In this document: one piece after another, positions 17,794 through 25,220 of the stretch | How the letters are laid out: the number at the start of each line of letters is the position of its first letter | How positions within the stretch are numbered: position 1 is the stretch's first letter | NCBI RefSeq assembly: GCF_016653315.1 | Contig: NZ_NHSH01000077.1 | Span: 1-34,330, forward strand | Reading direction: 5' to 3' | Source: Halochromatium roseum | GTDB taxonomy: Bacteria > Pseudomonadota > Gammaproteobacteria > Chromatiales > Chromatiaceae | DNA: 34,330 nucleotides | Position numbers and translations under genes: made by a program | Notes under the pieces: model-generated | Databases searched by the model: none | What the model was told of the DNA's origin: nothing | Seen by the model: the letters and a program-made list of their open reading frames with translations, nothing else

Positions 17794-18202
17794 CAGCACC
17801 CTGACCCCCGGCGACATCGAGCGCCACGACGCGGGATGGCGCGATCCGGCTTCGCCCCTCTTCTCTTTGGTGGTGCGCAAGATCAAGCACGAGCCACTCA
17901 ACCGTGCCGTCGCGGAGCTAAAGCCCAACCGCTGGCTGCGCGGCATCATGCGCCACGCGACCCCGGAGCGCCAACTCGCCGCGCCGGTGCAATTCAAGAA
18001 CGGGCTCTACCAGGTGCATCCCATCCTCGACTGGAGCAAGGCGCAGGCGTTGGCCTACCTGCACCGCCACGGCCTGCCGATCAACGCGGATCATTGGGAC
18101 CCGACCAAGGGCCGCGATCAGCGCGGGGAATGTCTCATCGGCGATTACTGCGGATTGCACCAGCGCGCGAACCCCTTACCGGTACAGGAACAAGCCTCAT
18201 GA
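17794..18202 (+). pseudogene. CysH-like (PAPS reductase family) C-terminal half, copy B
   Basis: The sequence is nearly identical to copy A: LVVRKIKHEPLNRA, NRWLRGIMRHATPERQ, YQVHPILDWSKAQALAYLHRHGLP and ECLIGDYCGLH with the tail Cys. In this copy the frame is open from a GTG at 17627, but residues before 17794 have no CysH resemblance, so the PP-loop half is missing here too. Whether the half-domain is translated as a separate protein, giving ~130 residues, is open. Conservation of the frame in both copies, with mostly silent or mild changes, argues weakly for function. It ends ATGA into the Nudix-like gene. Confidence 0.65.
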
Positions 18203-18720
18203 GCGACTGGCAACGCCTGCGTGAAATCGTGCGCATCGACTCGGACTGGGTCAGGCTGATCGCCGAGCGCTGGCTGTGCGACAAGGGTCAGGAACTGGAG
18301 TACTGGCGGGTGGAGAAGGTCGATTCGGTCATCGTCCTGCCGCTTTACCGCCAGCAACTGCTCTGCGTGCGCCCCAGCTTCCGCCCCGGCATCCAGCGCG
18401 CCACCCTCGACTTCCCCGGCGGGCGCTTGCCGGCCGGCCAACAACCGCTCGAACTGGCGCCCTTGCTGCTCGAGCGCGAACTGGGTGTGCCGCCAACGGC
18501 CCTCCAGCGCACCGAACCGCTCAACCACGCCCCCTCGGTGATCAACAGCGCCTTCTCCAACCAAGGGCTCTGGGGCATCGTCGCCGAGATCGATCCCAAC
18601 CACCCGCTCCCCGCGACCCACATCGGCCAGCGCGCCCCCGCCACCGTCACCGGCATGCGCGAGCTGCTGCAAGCGCTCGATGACCTGCAATGCCGCGCGG
18701 TGCTGCTGGAATGGGCGCGC
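17801..18720 (+). repeat. 920-bp CysH-like/Nudix-like cassette, copy B
   Basis: This is the partner of the repeat at 10240-11159, at a fixed offset of 7561 bases. Left flank (PIN toxin plus a hypothetical gene) and right flank (a fused C-terminal tail and HEPN-like scrap) differ from copy A. Confidence 0.9.
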
Positions 18721-18894
18721 GCGCAGGGGGGCGTGCCGGCGGATGGAACGCCGACCCAATCCGCGCCTGCCCAAGCCTTGGGGACATGGGTTAGACTGCG
18801 GACGTTAGGCGCGATCGGCGCGCCAGATAGCGAGGTCGGCTGTCTCATCGCGCGCCATCGGCTGCTCCATCCGGGGGAATGCCCATGCGGCTGA
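18199..18894 (+). CDS. Nudix-like protein, copy B, with fused C-terminal tail
   Basis: The ATG at 18199 overlaps the CysH-like stop (ATGA), giving MSDWQRLREIV and 231 residues in all. Residues 1-174 match copy A, including DFPGGRLPAGQQPLELAP and LLLERELGV. The Nudix box is degenerate: Gly residues and one Glu remain, but the Arg-Glu and Glu-Glu pairs that hold metal are not present, so it may be a binding rather than hydrolytic domain. After EWARAQGG at ~18720, where repeat homology ends, about 55 residues of unrelated sequence follow to the stop at 18892-18894. The tail was acquired at the duplication joint. Confidence 0.7.
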   Translation: MSDWQRLREIVRIDSDWVRLIAERWLCDKGQELEYWRVEKVDSVIVLPLYRQQLLCVRPSFRPGIQRATLDFPGGRLPAGQQPLELAPLLLERELGVPPTALQRTEPLNHAPSVINSAFSNQGLWGIVAEIDPNHPLPATHIGQRAPATVTGMRELLQALDDLQCRAVLLEWARAQGGVPADGTPTQSAPAQALGTWVRLRTLGAIGAPDSEVGCLIARHRLLHPGECPCG

Positions 18895-18973
18895 CCAAAA
18901 GGGCACGGAAAATGACAAACAAGACCATGTCAAGTAAACCGCGGACACCACAGCAATTCCCGCTGTTCCCCAT

Positions 18974-19126
18974 CGGCTCGCGCGCCGCCTGGCCAATCTG
19001 AATGCCAGCAAACCCCGGCAGGCGGATCTGAAACAGGCGGTCAGGACGGCCTATTATGCGCTGTTCCATACGCTGGCACAGGAATGTGCTGATCGCTTCA
19101 TTGGTATTGGTGCAGTACGACCATGA
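18974..19126 (+). pseudogene. HEPN-like domain 5' scrap
   Basis: The frame reads RLANLNASKPRQADLKQAV, then RTAYYALFHTLAQECADRFIG, and stops at 19124-19126. The AVRTAYYALFHTL helix is the hallmark of HEPN proteins, many of which are toxins of HEPN/MNT pairs. No start codon is in frame. The domain is cut after the first helices, where the AT-richer FkbM gene begins; its ATG overlaps the stop. Confidence 0.5.
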
Positions 19127-19764
19127 AAAAAAATTTTCTCCATTTCTTGGCTTCAATTGGCAAAAAGCCCAGAAAAATTCTGCATGTCGGCGCGAATACC
19201 GGACAAGAGGTGCGCATGTACCATGAATCGGGGCTGGAAGGGTGGCATGTTGAGGCGATACCTGCGCTTTTTCGTCAGGTTGCTGAAAAATGCGCGAATT
19301 ATCCAACGCAGCATGCCATCAATGCCTGCCTGAGCAACGTTGACGGCGTTGACATTCTGTTCAATGTTGCATCGAATGACGGTCAGTCTTCTTCAATCCT
19401 CGAGCTGGGCCGCCATGCCATTGAGTACCCAGCTATTACCTATGTTGAGAAAATTTCTCTACCAACAAAGACGATCAATCGCTTAATTCGTGATCAGACT
19501 TTGCCAAACGATATCGACTTTTTACTGCTTGATACGCAAGGCGCTGAAGGTCTGATTCTTGATGGTGCAGATTTGTTTCTCGCAAACGATTGCTTAGTTG
19601 GGTGCCAAATTGAGACGGGCGTCGTGCCACTTTACGAGCATGGATCGACTTATTTAGAGATCGCAGCCAAATTAGCGCCGTTCAACTTGCATTTGAAATC
19701 GATTGATTTTAACAGCAAGGGCTGGGCAGATGCCTTGTTTTGCAAACCATTTTGGACTCAATGA
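19123..19764 (+). CDS. FkbM-family methyltransferase
   Basis: The 213-residue product shows KILHVGANTGQEVRMYHES near residue 18, WHVEAIPALFRQV, SLPTKTINRLI, then FLLLDTQGAEGLILDGAD near residue 133 and CQIETGVVPLYEHG. This is the short FkbM form, and its motifs match those of the protein at 12814 (H-x-GA-x-GQE and D-QGAE). Base composition is visibly AT-richer than the surroundings. It begins at the joint with an HEPN-like scrap, so it was probably inserted as a block. The likely acceptor is a glycan hydroxyl. Confidence 0.85.
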   Translation: MKKNFLHFLASIGKKPRKILHVGANTGQEVRMYHESGLEGWHVEAIPALFRQVAEKCANYPTQHAINACLSNVDGVDILFNVASNDGQSSSILELGRHAIEYPAITYVEKISLPTKTINRLIRDQTLPNDIDFLLLDTQGAEGLILDGADLFLANDCLVGCQIETGVVPLYEHGSTYLEIAAKLAPFNLHLKSIDFNSKGWADALFCKPFWTQ

Positions 19765-19902
19765 TTGGCACTCAGTAACCTACAAAGTGTCAACAGCAGT
19801 GCAACGGACTGTTTGAGGGGCATCCAGGTGCTTGGTTTGGGCCCAAGAGAAGGTCGTCGCCTGGGATTGTGAAAGACACCATTTTTCGGAAGCTCAATCG
19901 GT

Positions 19903-20874
19903 ATGAACCCGTTGCGCGTCGATGACTGTTATGCACGGCTCTTCCCCTTGGAGCGCAATCTCGCCGATTGTCGTCGCGACCTCCGCCGCCAAACGGGCCG
20001 TCACGCACCAGGCATCGGCGAAGCGGGCCGAACGGCTCATGCCCTTGAACGCTCGATTGCCGCGGCCTGTCACGGCTGGGACTTTCTGCGTACGGCCCCG
20101 CTCAGCGTCCGCGACCCCGCGTTACCCAAGGCAGCGGCATCAGACTATTTCGGCCGCTTTCGTGAGGTCGTCAGCGATCCGCTCAATGCGTACATTCCAC
20201 GCCATGCGCGGGCAGGGCTGGTCGAGGATGGCTTGGTTTACTTGCACAACGGCCATCGCGTGCCGGTTGCGGGCAAGTATGCGTATTACGATGATTTCAG
20301 CAACCTGCTCGTCATCAATCGTGGCGTGCACGAGCCGCTGGAGGAGTATTGTTTTCAAGAGATCCTCAAGCGGCTACCGTCGCGCCCGTTCATGCTGGAG
20401 TTGGGTGCACTCTGGGCGCACTACTCCATGTGGTGCAAGCAACAGCGGCCCAATGCCGAAGCCTGCATGGTGGAGCCAGAGCCGGACAATCTGGAGTCGG
20501 GTCGCCTCAATTTTGCCCGCCACGGCTACAGCGGGCGCTTCATCCAGGCCAAGGTCGGGCCGGATGACTTCAAGGTGGATGCCTATATGGCGGAATCCGG
20601 CTGGGACAAGCTCGACATCCTGCACGCCGATATCCAAGGCGCCGAGCTGGCGATGCTGGACGATGCCCGCCAGGCGCTGGAGCGTCGGCAGGTCGATTAC
20701 CTGTTTCTCTCAACGCATTCACAACAACTCCATCACCAGTGTGCGGAGCGTCTGACCAAGCTCGGCTATGTTGTCGTTGTCTCCGCCGACTTCGACAATC
20801 AAACAACGTCTTACGACGGGTTCCTGCTGGCGGTGAGTCCACTGCTAGCGCCGCCCGGGTCCGCTGCGCCGTAA
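19903..20874 (+). CDS. FkbM-like methyltransferase
   Basis: This 323-residue protein has a 160-residue N-terminal region and a C-terminal methyltransferase fold. The fold shows FMLELGALWAHYSMWCKQ near residue 163 (motif I with Leu-Trp replacing the usual Gly run), AEACMVEPEPDNLESGRLN, then KLDILHADIQGAELAMLDDA near residue 236 and VDYLFLSTHS. The IQGAE box is the FkbM hallmark. Motif I GALWAHYSMW is atypical and could weaken SAM binding. No Shine-Dalgarno sequence is evident before ATG 19903. Confidence 0.75.
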   Translation: MNPLRVDDCYARLFPLERNLADCRRDLRRQTGRHAPGIGEAGRTAHALERSIAAACHGWDFLRTAPLSVRDPALPKAAASDYFGRFREVVSDPLNAYIPRHARAGLVEDGLVYLHNGHRVPVAGKYAYYDDFSNLLVINRGVHEPLEEYCFQEILKRLPSRPFMLELGALWAHYSMWCKQQRPNAEACMVEPEPDNLESGRLNFARHGYSGRFIQAKVGPDDFKVDAYMAESGWDKLDILHADIQGAELAMLDDARQALERRQVDYLFLSTHSQQLHHQCAERLTKLGYVVVVSADFDNQTTSYDGFLLAVSPLLAPPGSAAP

Positions 20875-21046
20875 GCGGTATCTGAGCGGCGTTCTTGCCA
20901 GACCCGGCATCAGGCAATCACTGTCGCGTGCTGGCAGCAAATGCGCTGGCGTCACGGCACGATCAGCGCCGGTTCGCCAGCCGAGCTGACGTCAGTCGCA
21001 GGCCCCGAGGCGATGCAAATCCGAGCGCAGCGGAGCCTCCCCGCGC

Positions 21047-21487
21047 GAAGCCAGCGACAACGTCTTCGCCCTGGTGGTGATGGCGCAGATCCGCGCCAAG
21101 GTCACTGAGGATGCCGAGACGCTCAAGGGCTGGAAATTCCGCCTGATTCGCCTGATGTACGAGCGCGGTTATGAGCAAGCACGGATTTTGGAACTGTTCC
21201 GGCTCATCGACTGGATGATCCGCCTGCCCAAGGCGCTGGAAGCCGACTTTCGCCAAACACTCTATGCCTATGAGGAGCAACAGCGTATGCCGTATGTGAC
21301 GACGGTTGAACAAGCGGGGATTCAGCAGGGCGAAGCCCTCATCCTGCTGGCTCAGTTACAGGAGAAATTCGGCCACGACAGCGCCGAGGTCTACCGCGAG
21401 CGCATCACCGCCGCCGAGCCTGAGCAACTGCTGCAATGGTCCAAACGCATCCTCAGCGCCGAGACGCCGGAGACGATTTTCCACTGA
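21047..21487 (+). pseudogene. Rpn-family nuclease-like gene, copy 3, 5'-truncated
   Basis: Homology to the full copy starts abruptly at GAAGCCAGCGACAACG (residue ~176, EASDNVFALVVMAQ) and runs intact to the shared C-terminus RILSAETPETIFH and TGA at 21485-21487. The whole N-terminal nuclease domain is missing. The next ~45 bases (CCGCGGCCCGATCCTCTGC...) are also shared with the sequence after the full copy, so copies 3 and 4 come from a common longer segment. A GTG or ATG inside could start a ~130-residue peptide, but no function is implied. Confidence 0.85.
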
Positions 21488-21597
21488 GGCGCGGGACCGC
21501 GGCCCGATCCTCTGCAGCCCGCGCGATCGGCGTGCGCTGCTGTATTGCCAAGGCCGAATAGCATGACCGGGCCGGTCGCCGGTAAGCGTCCAGCGAA

Positions 21598-21749
21598 CTA
21601 CCGGATTGACGGCTGCTGATTGAGGTCGTCCATTTTTAGATTGTGCGGCAGCAGCGCAGCGATGGCCTCGGGCGTCTTCGCAGCGGGCAGCTGTTCGAAG
21701 AGATGGTTGAGGTACGCCCAAGGCTCGAGGCCATTGGCCTTCGCGGTTT
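21598..21749 (-). pseudogene. tnpC: IS66 TnpC C-terminal scrap
   Basis: On the minus strand the frame reads TAKANGLEPWAYLNHLFEQL, then PAAKTPEAIAALLPHNL and stops at 21598-21600. This is the conserved end of IS66-family TnpC (ETAKANG-EPYAYLRH-F--LP). Only ~50 codons survive, cut at ~21750. It marks an old IS66 element between Rpn copy 3 and the recombinase remnants. Confidence 0.8.
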
Positions 21750-21763
21750 ATGCCGCGCGCCGA

Positions 21764-21830
21764 ACTATGCCGAATGCAAGGATGCTCGCCAAGCCTCGTC
21801 GAAAATGCAGTGTGACCTGTTCGGCATAGT
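21764..21830. repeat. 11-bp perfect inverted repeat upstream of the recombinase remnant
   Basis: ACTATGCCGAA at 21764-21774 is mirrored by TTCGGCATAGT at 21820-21830 with 45 bases between. It lies 36 bases ahead of the recombinase start. It could be a recombinase binding or attachment site, or the remains of an element end. Confidence 0.45.
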
Positions 21831-21866
21831 CTTGTCTCTCCGCGTTCAACACCGGAGGACAAGATC

Positions 21867-22375
21867 ATGTTGGCGGAAGAGTACTTGCGTAATAGTCGGC
21901 TGTTCCAACGTCTGAGGAACGGGCCCCACGGACCTCTGATCGTTCACTACACCACCCGCCTGGTCAAAGAGGGGCTCGCTTGCCACGGCGTCTGGCGATG
22001 TCTGAACCTCACCGATGGTCTCTTGAAGTGGCTGGCCAGCCGCCGCATGGGGCTTGCTCGACTCGATGAGCACGTGATCGCACGCTACCTGAGCCACCGA
22101 GGTCGCAAGCAGTCAATCCAGTCGAGGTTTGTCCCGCCGGCGCCAGCGATCTCGGCAAGATTGGACACGCGGATGTCATCGGCTACGTCGAGCGCCACGC
22201 TCGGGACGCAAGCGCGGCGTCTGGCAAGGCCATGTGTTGGTCCCTGCGCGCCGGTGCCACCTTGTCCCAGATCGGCCACGTGCTCGGACACGCGCACCCC
22301 GACACCACGCGCATCGATGCAAAAGTCGATCTTGAGGGGCTTCGCTCGTTGAGCCTGCCTTGGCCGGGAGGTCTG
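21867..22375 (+). pseudogene. Tyrosine recombinase remnant (phage integrase family), fused by deletion
   Basis: The N-terminus MLAEEYLRNSRLFQRLRNG continues with LIVHYTTRLVKEGLACHGVW and LDEHVIARYLSHRGRKQSIQ, an integrase SAM-like core-binding domain. After ~22122 the frame changes and another core-binding segment appears, DVIGYVERHARDASAASGKA. This joins at CTGCGC to the C-terminal end of a catalytic domain, AGATLSQIGHVLGHAHPDTT followed by RIDAKVDLEGL. The nucleophilic Tyr expected in TT-IYAKVD is Asp here (ATC GAT). The middle of the catalytic domain is gone. It cannot recombine DNA. Confidence 0.75.
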
Positions 22376-22590
22376 CAATCGCCGCTGCAGCGCGCCAAAC
22401 CCTATCTCTACAGCGATGCGGAGATCCGTGCGTTATTGACCGCCGCCTTGGCCCTGCCACCGCTCGATGCGCTGCGAAGGTGGACCGATCATTACCTGTT
22501 CGGGACGATTGCCGCGACAGGCCTGCGTTTGTCCGAATCGCTCGCGCTGCTGCGCAGCGATGTCGATCTCGGTCCTCGCACCCCTAACGG
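22376..22590 (+). pseudogene. Second tyrosine recombinase fragment
   Basis: In the same frame as the preceding C-terminus, SPLQRAKPYLYSDAEIRALL leads into ALALPPLDALRRWTDHYLFG and TIAATGLRLSESLALLRSDVDLG. This is the start of a recombinase catalytic domain including the first catalytic Arg (TGLRLSE). Both ends are cut: its core-binding domain is missing, and at ~22590 the sequence turns into the heparinase-like gene. Several recombinases in a row is the arrangement of recombinase-in-trio elements. Confidence 0.7.
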
Positions 22591-22593
22591 CTA

Positions 22594-23936
22594 CCTATCC
22601 CGTTCGCAACTTCACCGCTCGCTACCCCTGGACTATCTGGCTGCTGTGGGCCTTGGAGGATCGCATCGAAACCCTCGGCGCGGCGGTCACTTTCCTGGAC
22701 TCGGCGGCGGCGCGCACAGCGGTTGTGGCGGACCTGGCGGCACTCACGGCCTGGCCTGGCTATCGCGAAACCAACCGAGCGGATCTGGCCTTCGCGCATG
22801 CGGTGCGCATCCTCTGGGTGGCCGTCACCCACTGGGACTGGCTCGATGCGGGTCTGCAAACGCGCTTGCACGCCGCGCTGGAGCGGGCGGTGGCGGATGC
22901 CCTGCCGTTGTCGGATCGCCTGTACGCGCCCTTCCCGGATCGCGCGGCGCTGCTCGCGACCGGTGTATGTTAAGGCGCCTGCGCCCTGGCACTGGCCGCC
23001 ACGGCGGTGGCACATCCGGCGGCGGCGCGCCTGCACGAGCGGGTGTCGCTGCTCTTTGGCGCCGTACTGGAGCGGCGACAGCAGGGCTTCACCGAAGGCG
23101 TCTCTTACGATGGCTATCTGCTGAGCTTCCTGGCCGATTGGCTGACGACGCAGCCCCCGCAGGCGCGCGAGAAGCTATCCGCGCACCCGGCCTGGGCCGG
23201 GCTGCTGGCGCAACCGCTGGCCTTGGCCGCGCCGGGCGACCTCATGGCCAGCGCCCCCTTGGGCGATGTCGAGCCGGTACGGATGCCCTTTGTCTGGTCC
23301 GCCTTGGCCAAGCTGCACGCCTTGCAGCCAACCGCGACCACGGCCTGGGCCTTGGCGCGCTGTGCCCTGCCGGCCTTGCGCGCGGATGCACTGGTCGCGC
23401 TGACGCGGGCAGCGGAGACGGTGTCGCCGCAACCCCCGAGCGGAGACGCACCAATCCAGCTGAACGCCACACTGGGGCTACGCGGCGGACATGCGCCCGA
23501 GGATCTGGCATGGCGGGCGGTCTGGTTGATCGGCCGCAAGCAGCTGTTGGTCTGCGATCAGGTGCAGGGTGCGACACCTGTGCCAGTCGCCGACCACTGG
23601 CACGGCCATCCCGAGCTGTATTGGTGGATTCAGCAGGGAGCGGCGCTATTGGCCAGTGCCGAGCAGCCCGAGCGGCTGTTACGGATCAGCTCGCCCCAGT
23701 GTCCGCTAGAGCCGGCGGATCTCGACCGACTGCCCGGCTCGCGCGGGCCGTTGACGCTGTCGGTCAGCCTCAGCCCGGCGCCTGGCGAGCCGATCCTCCG
23801 CACACCGGCGTCGGCACCGCTGCAAGTCACGGCAAAGCGCGGGGGCGCGATCATGCGCGCGCAAGCGCGTCCAGACAATGAGCGGATGCGGGCCATTGCG
23901 GTGAGCTGCGAAGAATCGGCTACACTCGAATTTTGA
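22594..23936 (+). pseudogene. Heparinase II/III-like polysaccharide lyase, 5'-truncated with internal TAA
   Basis: The frame starts without a start codon at the joint with the recombinase fragment and reads RYPWTIWLLWALEDRIETLG, then an alpha-helical domain with FAHAVRILW and DALPLSDRLYAPFPDRAALL. A TAA at 22971-22973 interrupts it. The same frame continues with HPAAARLHERVSLLFGAVL, GVSYDGYLLSFLADWL and, in the C-terminal beta-sandwich, WRAVWLIGRKQLLVCDQV and VADHWHGHPELYWWI. This fits the (alpha/alpha) toroid plus beta-sandwich build of heparinase II/III-like enzymes that degrade or trim acidic polysaccharides. The family call is moderate. The gene is inactive as it stands. Confidence 0.6.
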
Positions 23937-23966
23937 GCTGCACCGAGCCAATATCCGAGACCCACC

Positions 23967-24218
23967 ATGAATGCCTACAAGACCTACGTCCGCATGGATG
24001 CTTCAAGCCGCCTTGTGCTGGAAGGCATGCCTTTCCCGGAAGGTGCCTTGTTGGAAGTGCTGGTGGTTGATCAAACGCGCCAGCCTGAGGAGCGAACCGA
24101 AAGCTGGCGTGCGCTGATGCGCCATGTGCAGCGTCTGCCCGAGTCGGCAGCGCTAACCGACGAGGACATTGCAGCCGAGATCGACGCGCAGCGGAGCGGG
24201 CGCTCATGCGGGTGGTGA
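23967..24218 (+). CDS. Antitoxin-like protein paired with a PIN toxin
   Basis: The 83-residue product starts MNAYKTYVRMDASSRLVLEG, reminiscent of AbrB/SpoVT-like or similar small antitoxin N-termini, and continues with LEVLVVDQTRQPEE. It ends inside the start of the PIN gene with a 13-base overlap. It is intact. A TACACT hexamer at 23921-23926, in a GGCTACACT context shared with the Rpn upstream regions, could serve as its -10 element. The family name is uncertain; the role is inferred from position. Confidence 0.65.
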   Translation: MNAYKTYVRMDASSRLVLEGMPFPEGALLEVLVVDQTRQPEERTESWRALMRHVQRLPESAALTDEDIAAEIDAQRSGRSCGW

Positions 24219-24634
24219 TCGACACCAATCTCCTGGTGTCAGCGGTGATTCGGGATCGTCTGCCCGAACGCGTGCTGCTGTGGTGCTTGGGGCATTCGGA
24301 TATCGAGTGGTAGGTGACACCCGAGATCATGGCCGAATACAGCGCGGTCATTCAGCGCCCGAAATTCAACTTGCCTCGTGCAACCATCAACTGGTGGTTA
24401 GAACTGCTCGCGTCCGATACGCAGCTGATCGAAGCGAGGGATAACATCGACTTCCCGCGCGACCGCAAGGATGCGCCTTTTCTGATGTGCGCGGCCTCTG
24501 GCAAAGCGGATTATTTGATCACTGGGGATGGCGATTTCAGCGAGGCGCAGGGGCTGATCGCGACACCCATTCTAAGCGTGCGCGCTTTTGCGCAGGCGGT
24601 TGCTCCGCAAACCTTGGTCGCGCCAGAAGGCTAG
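24206..24634 (+). pseudogene. PIN-family toxin with premature TAG
   Basis: From ATG 24206 the frame reads MRVVIDTNLLVSAVIRDRLP (catalytic Asp), then LLWCLGHSDIEW and a TAG at 24311-24313 (codon 36). It then continues VTPEIMAEYSAVIQRPKF (conserved Glu) and PFLMCAASGKADYLITGDGD with the later acids, ending at 24632-24634. Family members commonly carry Tyr or a similar residue at the interrupted position (TAC/TAT to TAG is one change). This is the second PIN toxin in the window silenced by a single stop beside an intact antitoxin. Confidence 0.8.
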
Positions 24635-24712
24635 CGCAAGGCTCGCAAGTCAGTCGGTCGCTATCTCGCCGCGCAGGCGGCCAGGGCGGGGCAAGATCCC
24701 GCACCTGATCCT

Positions 24713-24834
24713 GTTCCGGTGACAGGATACTGAATTCCGTACGGTGATCCGCACGGCTCGCCGCTACGCCGGAGCGCCCCTGTGGGGACGTGCTGCGGTT
24801 TTAGGCTGCCGCCACTGCCAGGCGCTGAATCCGC
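24713..24834 (+). repeat. 122-bp dispersed direct repeat, copy 2
   Basis: This is the partner of 13591-13712, matching from GTTCCGGTGACAGG to GCTGAATCCGC without gaps. The TA-module remnant ends ~80 bases before it. It is followed directly by the first AAAGGGG...CTCGATTTATTT motif. Confidence 0.85.
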
Positions 24835-24836
24835 CG

Positions 24837-24864
24837 AATCAAAGGGGCCAGGCTCGATTTATTT
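24837..24864 (+). repeat. Short AAAGGGGCCAGGCTCGATTTATTT motif, copy 1 of 3
   Basis: The motif recurs at about 25952-25988 (with a short internal duplication, GCCTCCAGGC) and 26105-26126 (shortened to AAAGGGGCTCGATTTATTT). Sequences of this type often flank REP-associated tyrosine transposase genes or their remnants. No such gene is left here. Confidence 0.5.
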
Positions 24865-24899
24865 ATCCAACTCAAAGCATCCCACGACGTCAGCGCCTA

Positions 24900-24943
24900 G
24901 GTCGCGGTAGGGGCGGCGGGTGACCGCCGTCCCTACCGCGACC
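24900..24943. repeat. 20-bp-stem hairpin with GTGA loop
   Basis: Left arm 24900-24919 and right arm 24924-24943 pair along all 20 positions, one of them a G·T (G·U in RNA). The four-base loop is GTGA, which as RNA is a GNRA tetraloop. No T-run follows, so it is not a standard intrinsic terminator. It sits between the short AAAGGGG motif and the rfbA/rfbB scar. It may be a REP/BIME-like palindromic unit or a mobile-element end. Confidence 0.8.
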
Positions 24944-24945
24944 GT

Positions 24946-25089
24946 TGCGCTTGGCGGAGGAGGGCTGTGATGGCCAAGACGCTCCTTGTCACCGGCGGTG
25001 CTGGCTTCATCGAGACCAATGTGCTCGGCACCTTTAGCCTGCTCGATAGCGCCAAGGCCTACTGGAGCGCGCTCGATGCGAGCCGGTAA
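24946..25089 (+). pseudogene. rfbB: Second rfbA-rfbB scar
   Basis: The first bases (TTGCGCTTGGCGGAGGAGGG) are the last codons of rfbA, identical in sense to 15550-15574, ending in TGATG. The rfbB start at 24970 then reads MAKTLLVTGGAGFI and jumps to ETNVLGTFSLLDSAKAYW, ending at TAA 25087-25089 after LDASR. In intact RfbB the two segments GFIG and AFIETNV lie ~80 residues apart and both carry a TTCATCG-type coding string, so the deletion fused the two repeats in frame. Dehydratase activity is lost. Confidence 0.8.
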
Positions 25090-25114
25090 TGAAGGGACGG
25101 ACTTGCGGTTGCGG

Positions 25115-25151
25115 TAGGCTCAGATGGATTGTGCTACAGATCCGGAGTTCT
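25115..25151 (+). repeat. 37-bp direct repeat, copy 1
   Basis: The sequence from TAGGCTCAG to CCGGAGTTCT recurs at 30331-30367 with two differences. In both places it lies just after a glycan-gene end and is followed by a GGTGAACGGAA-type string. It is non-coding and of unknown origin. Confidence 0.8.
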
Positions 25152-25220
25152 AAGGGTCTGGTGAACGGAACGCCGAGCACTTTCCCAGGCGTTGACGTCG
25201 ATGTCCCGCTTGCCAGCTAT

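Noticed and set aside
19922-20755. 277-codon plus-strand frame overlapping the FkbM gene at 19903
   Set aside because: Its product is Ser/Arg/Trp-rich without motifs, while the overlapping frame shows the IQGAE box.
22232-23881. Long open frame (549 codons) on the plus strand
   Set aside because: Only its first part (to ~22590) is recombinase. After that it is a GC-driven shadow of the heparinase-like frame, rich in Gly/Arg/Ala without domain pattern.
24900-24943. Hairpin as an intrinsic terminator
   Set aside because: The stem is long and G+C-rich but no run of T follows on either strand.
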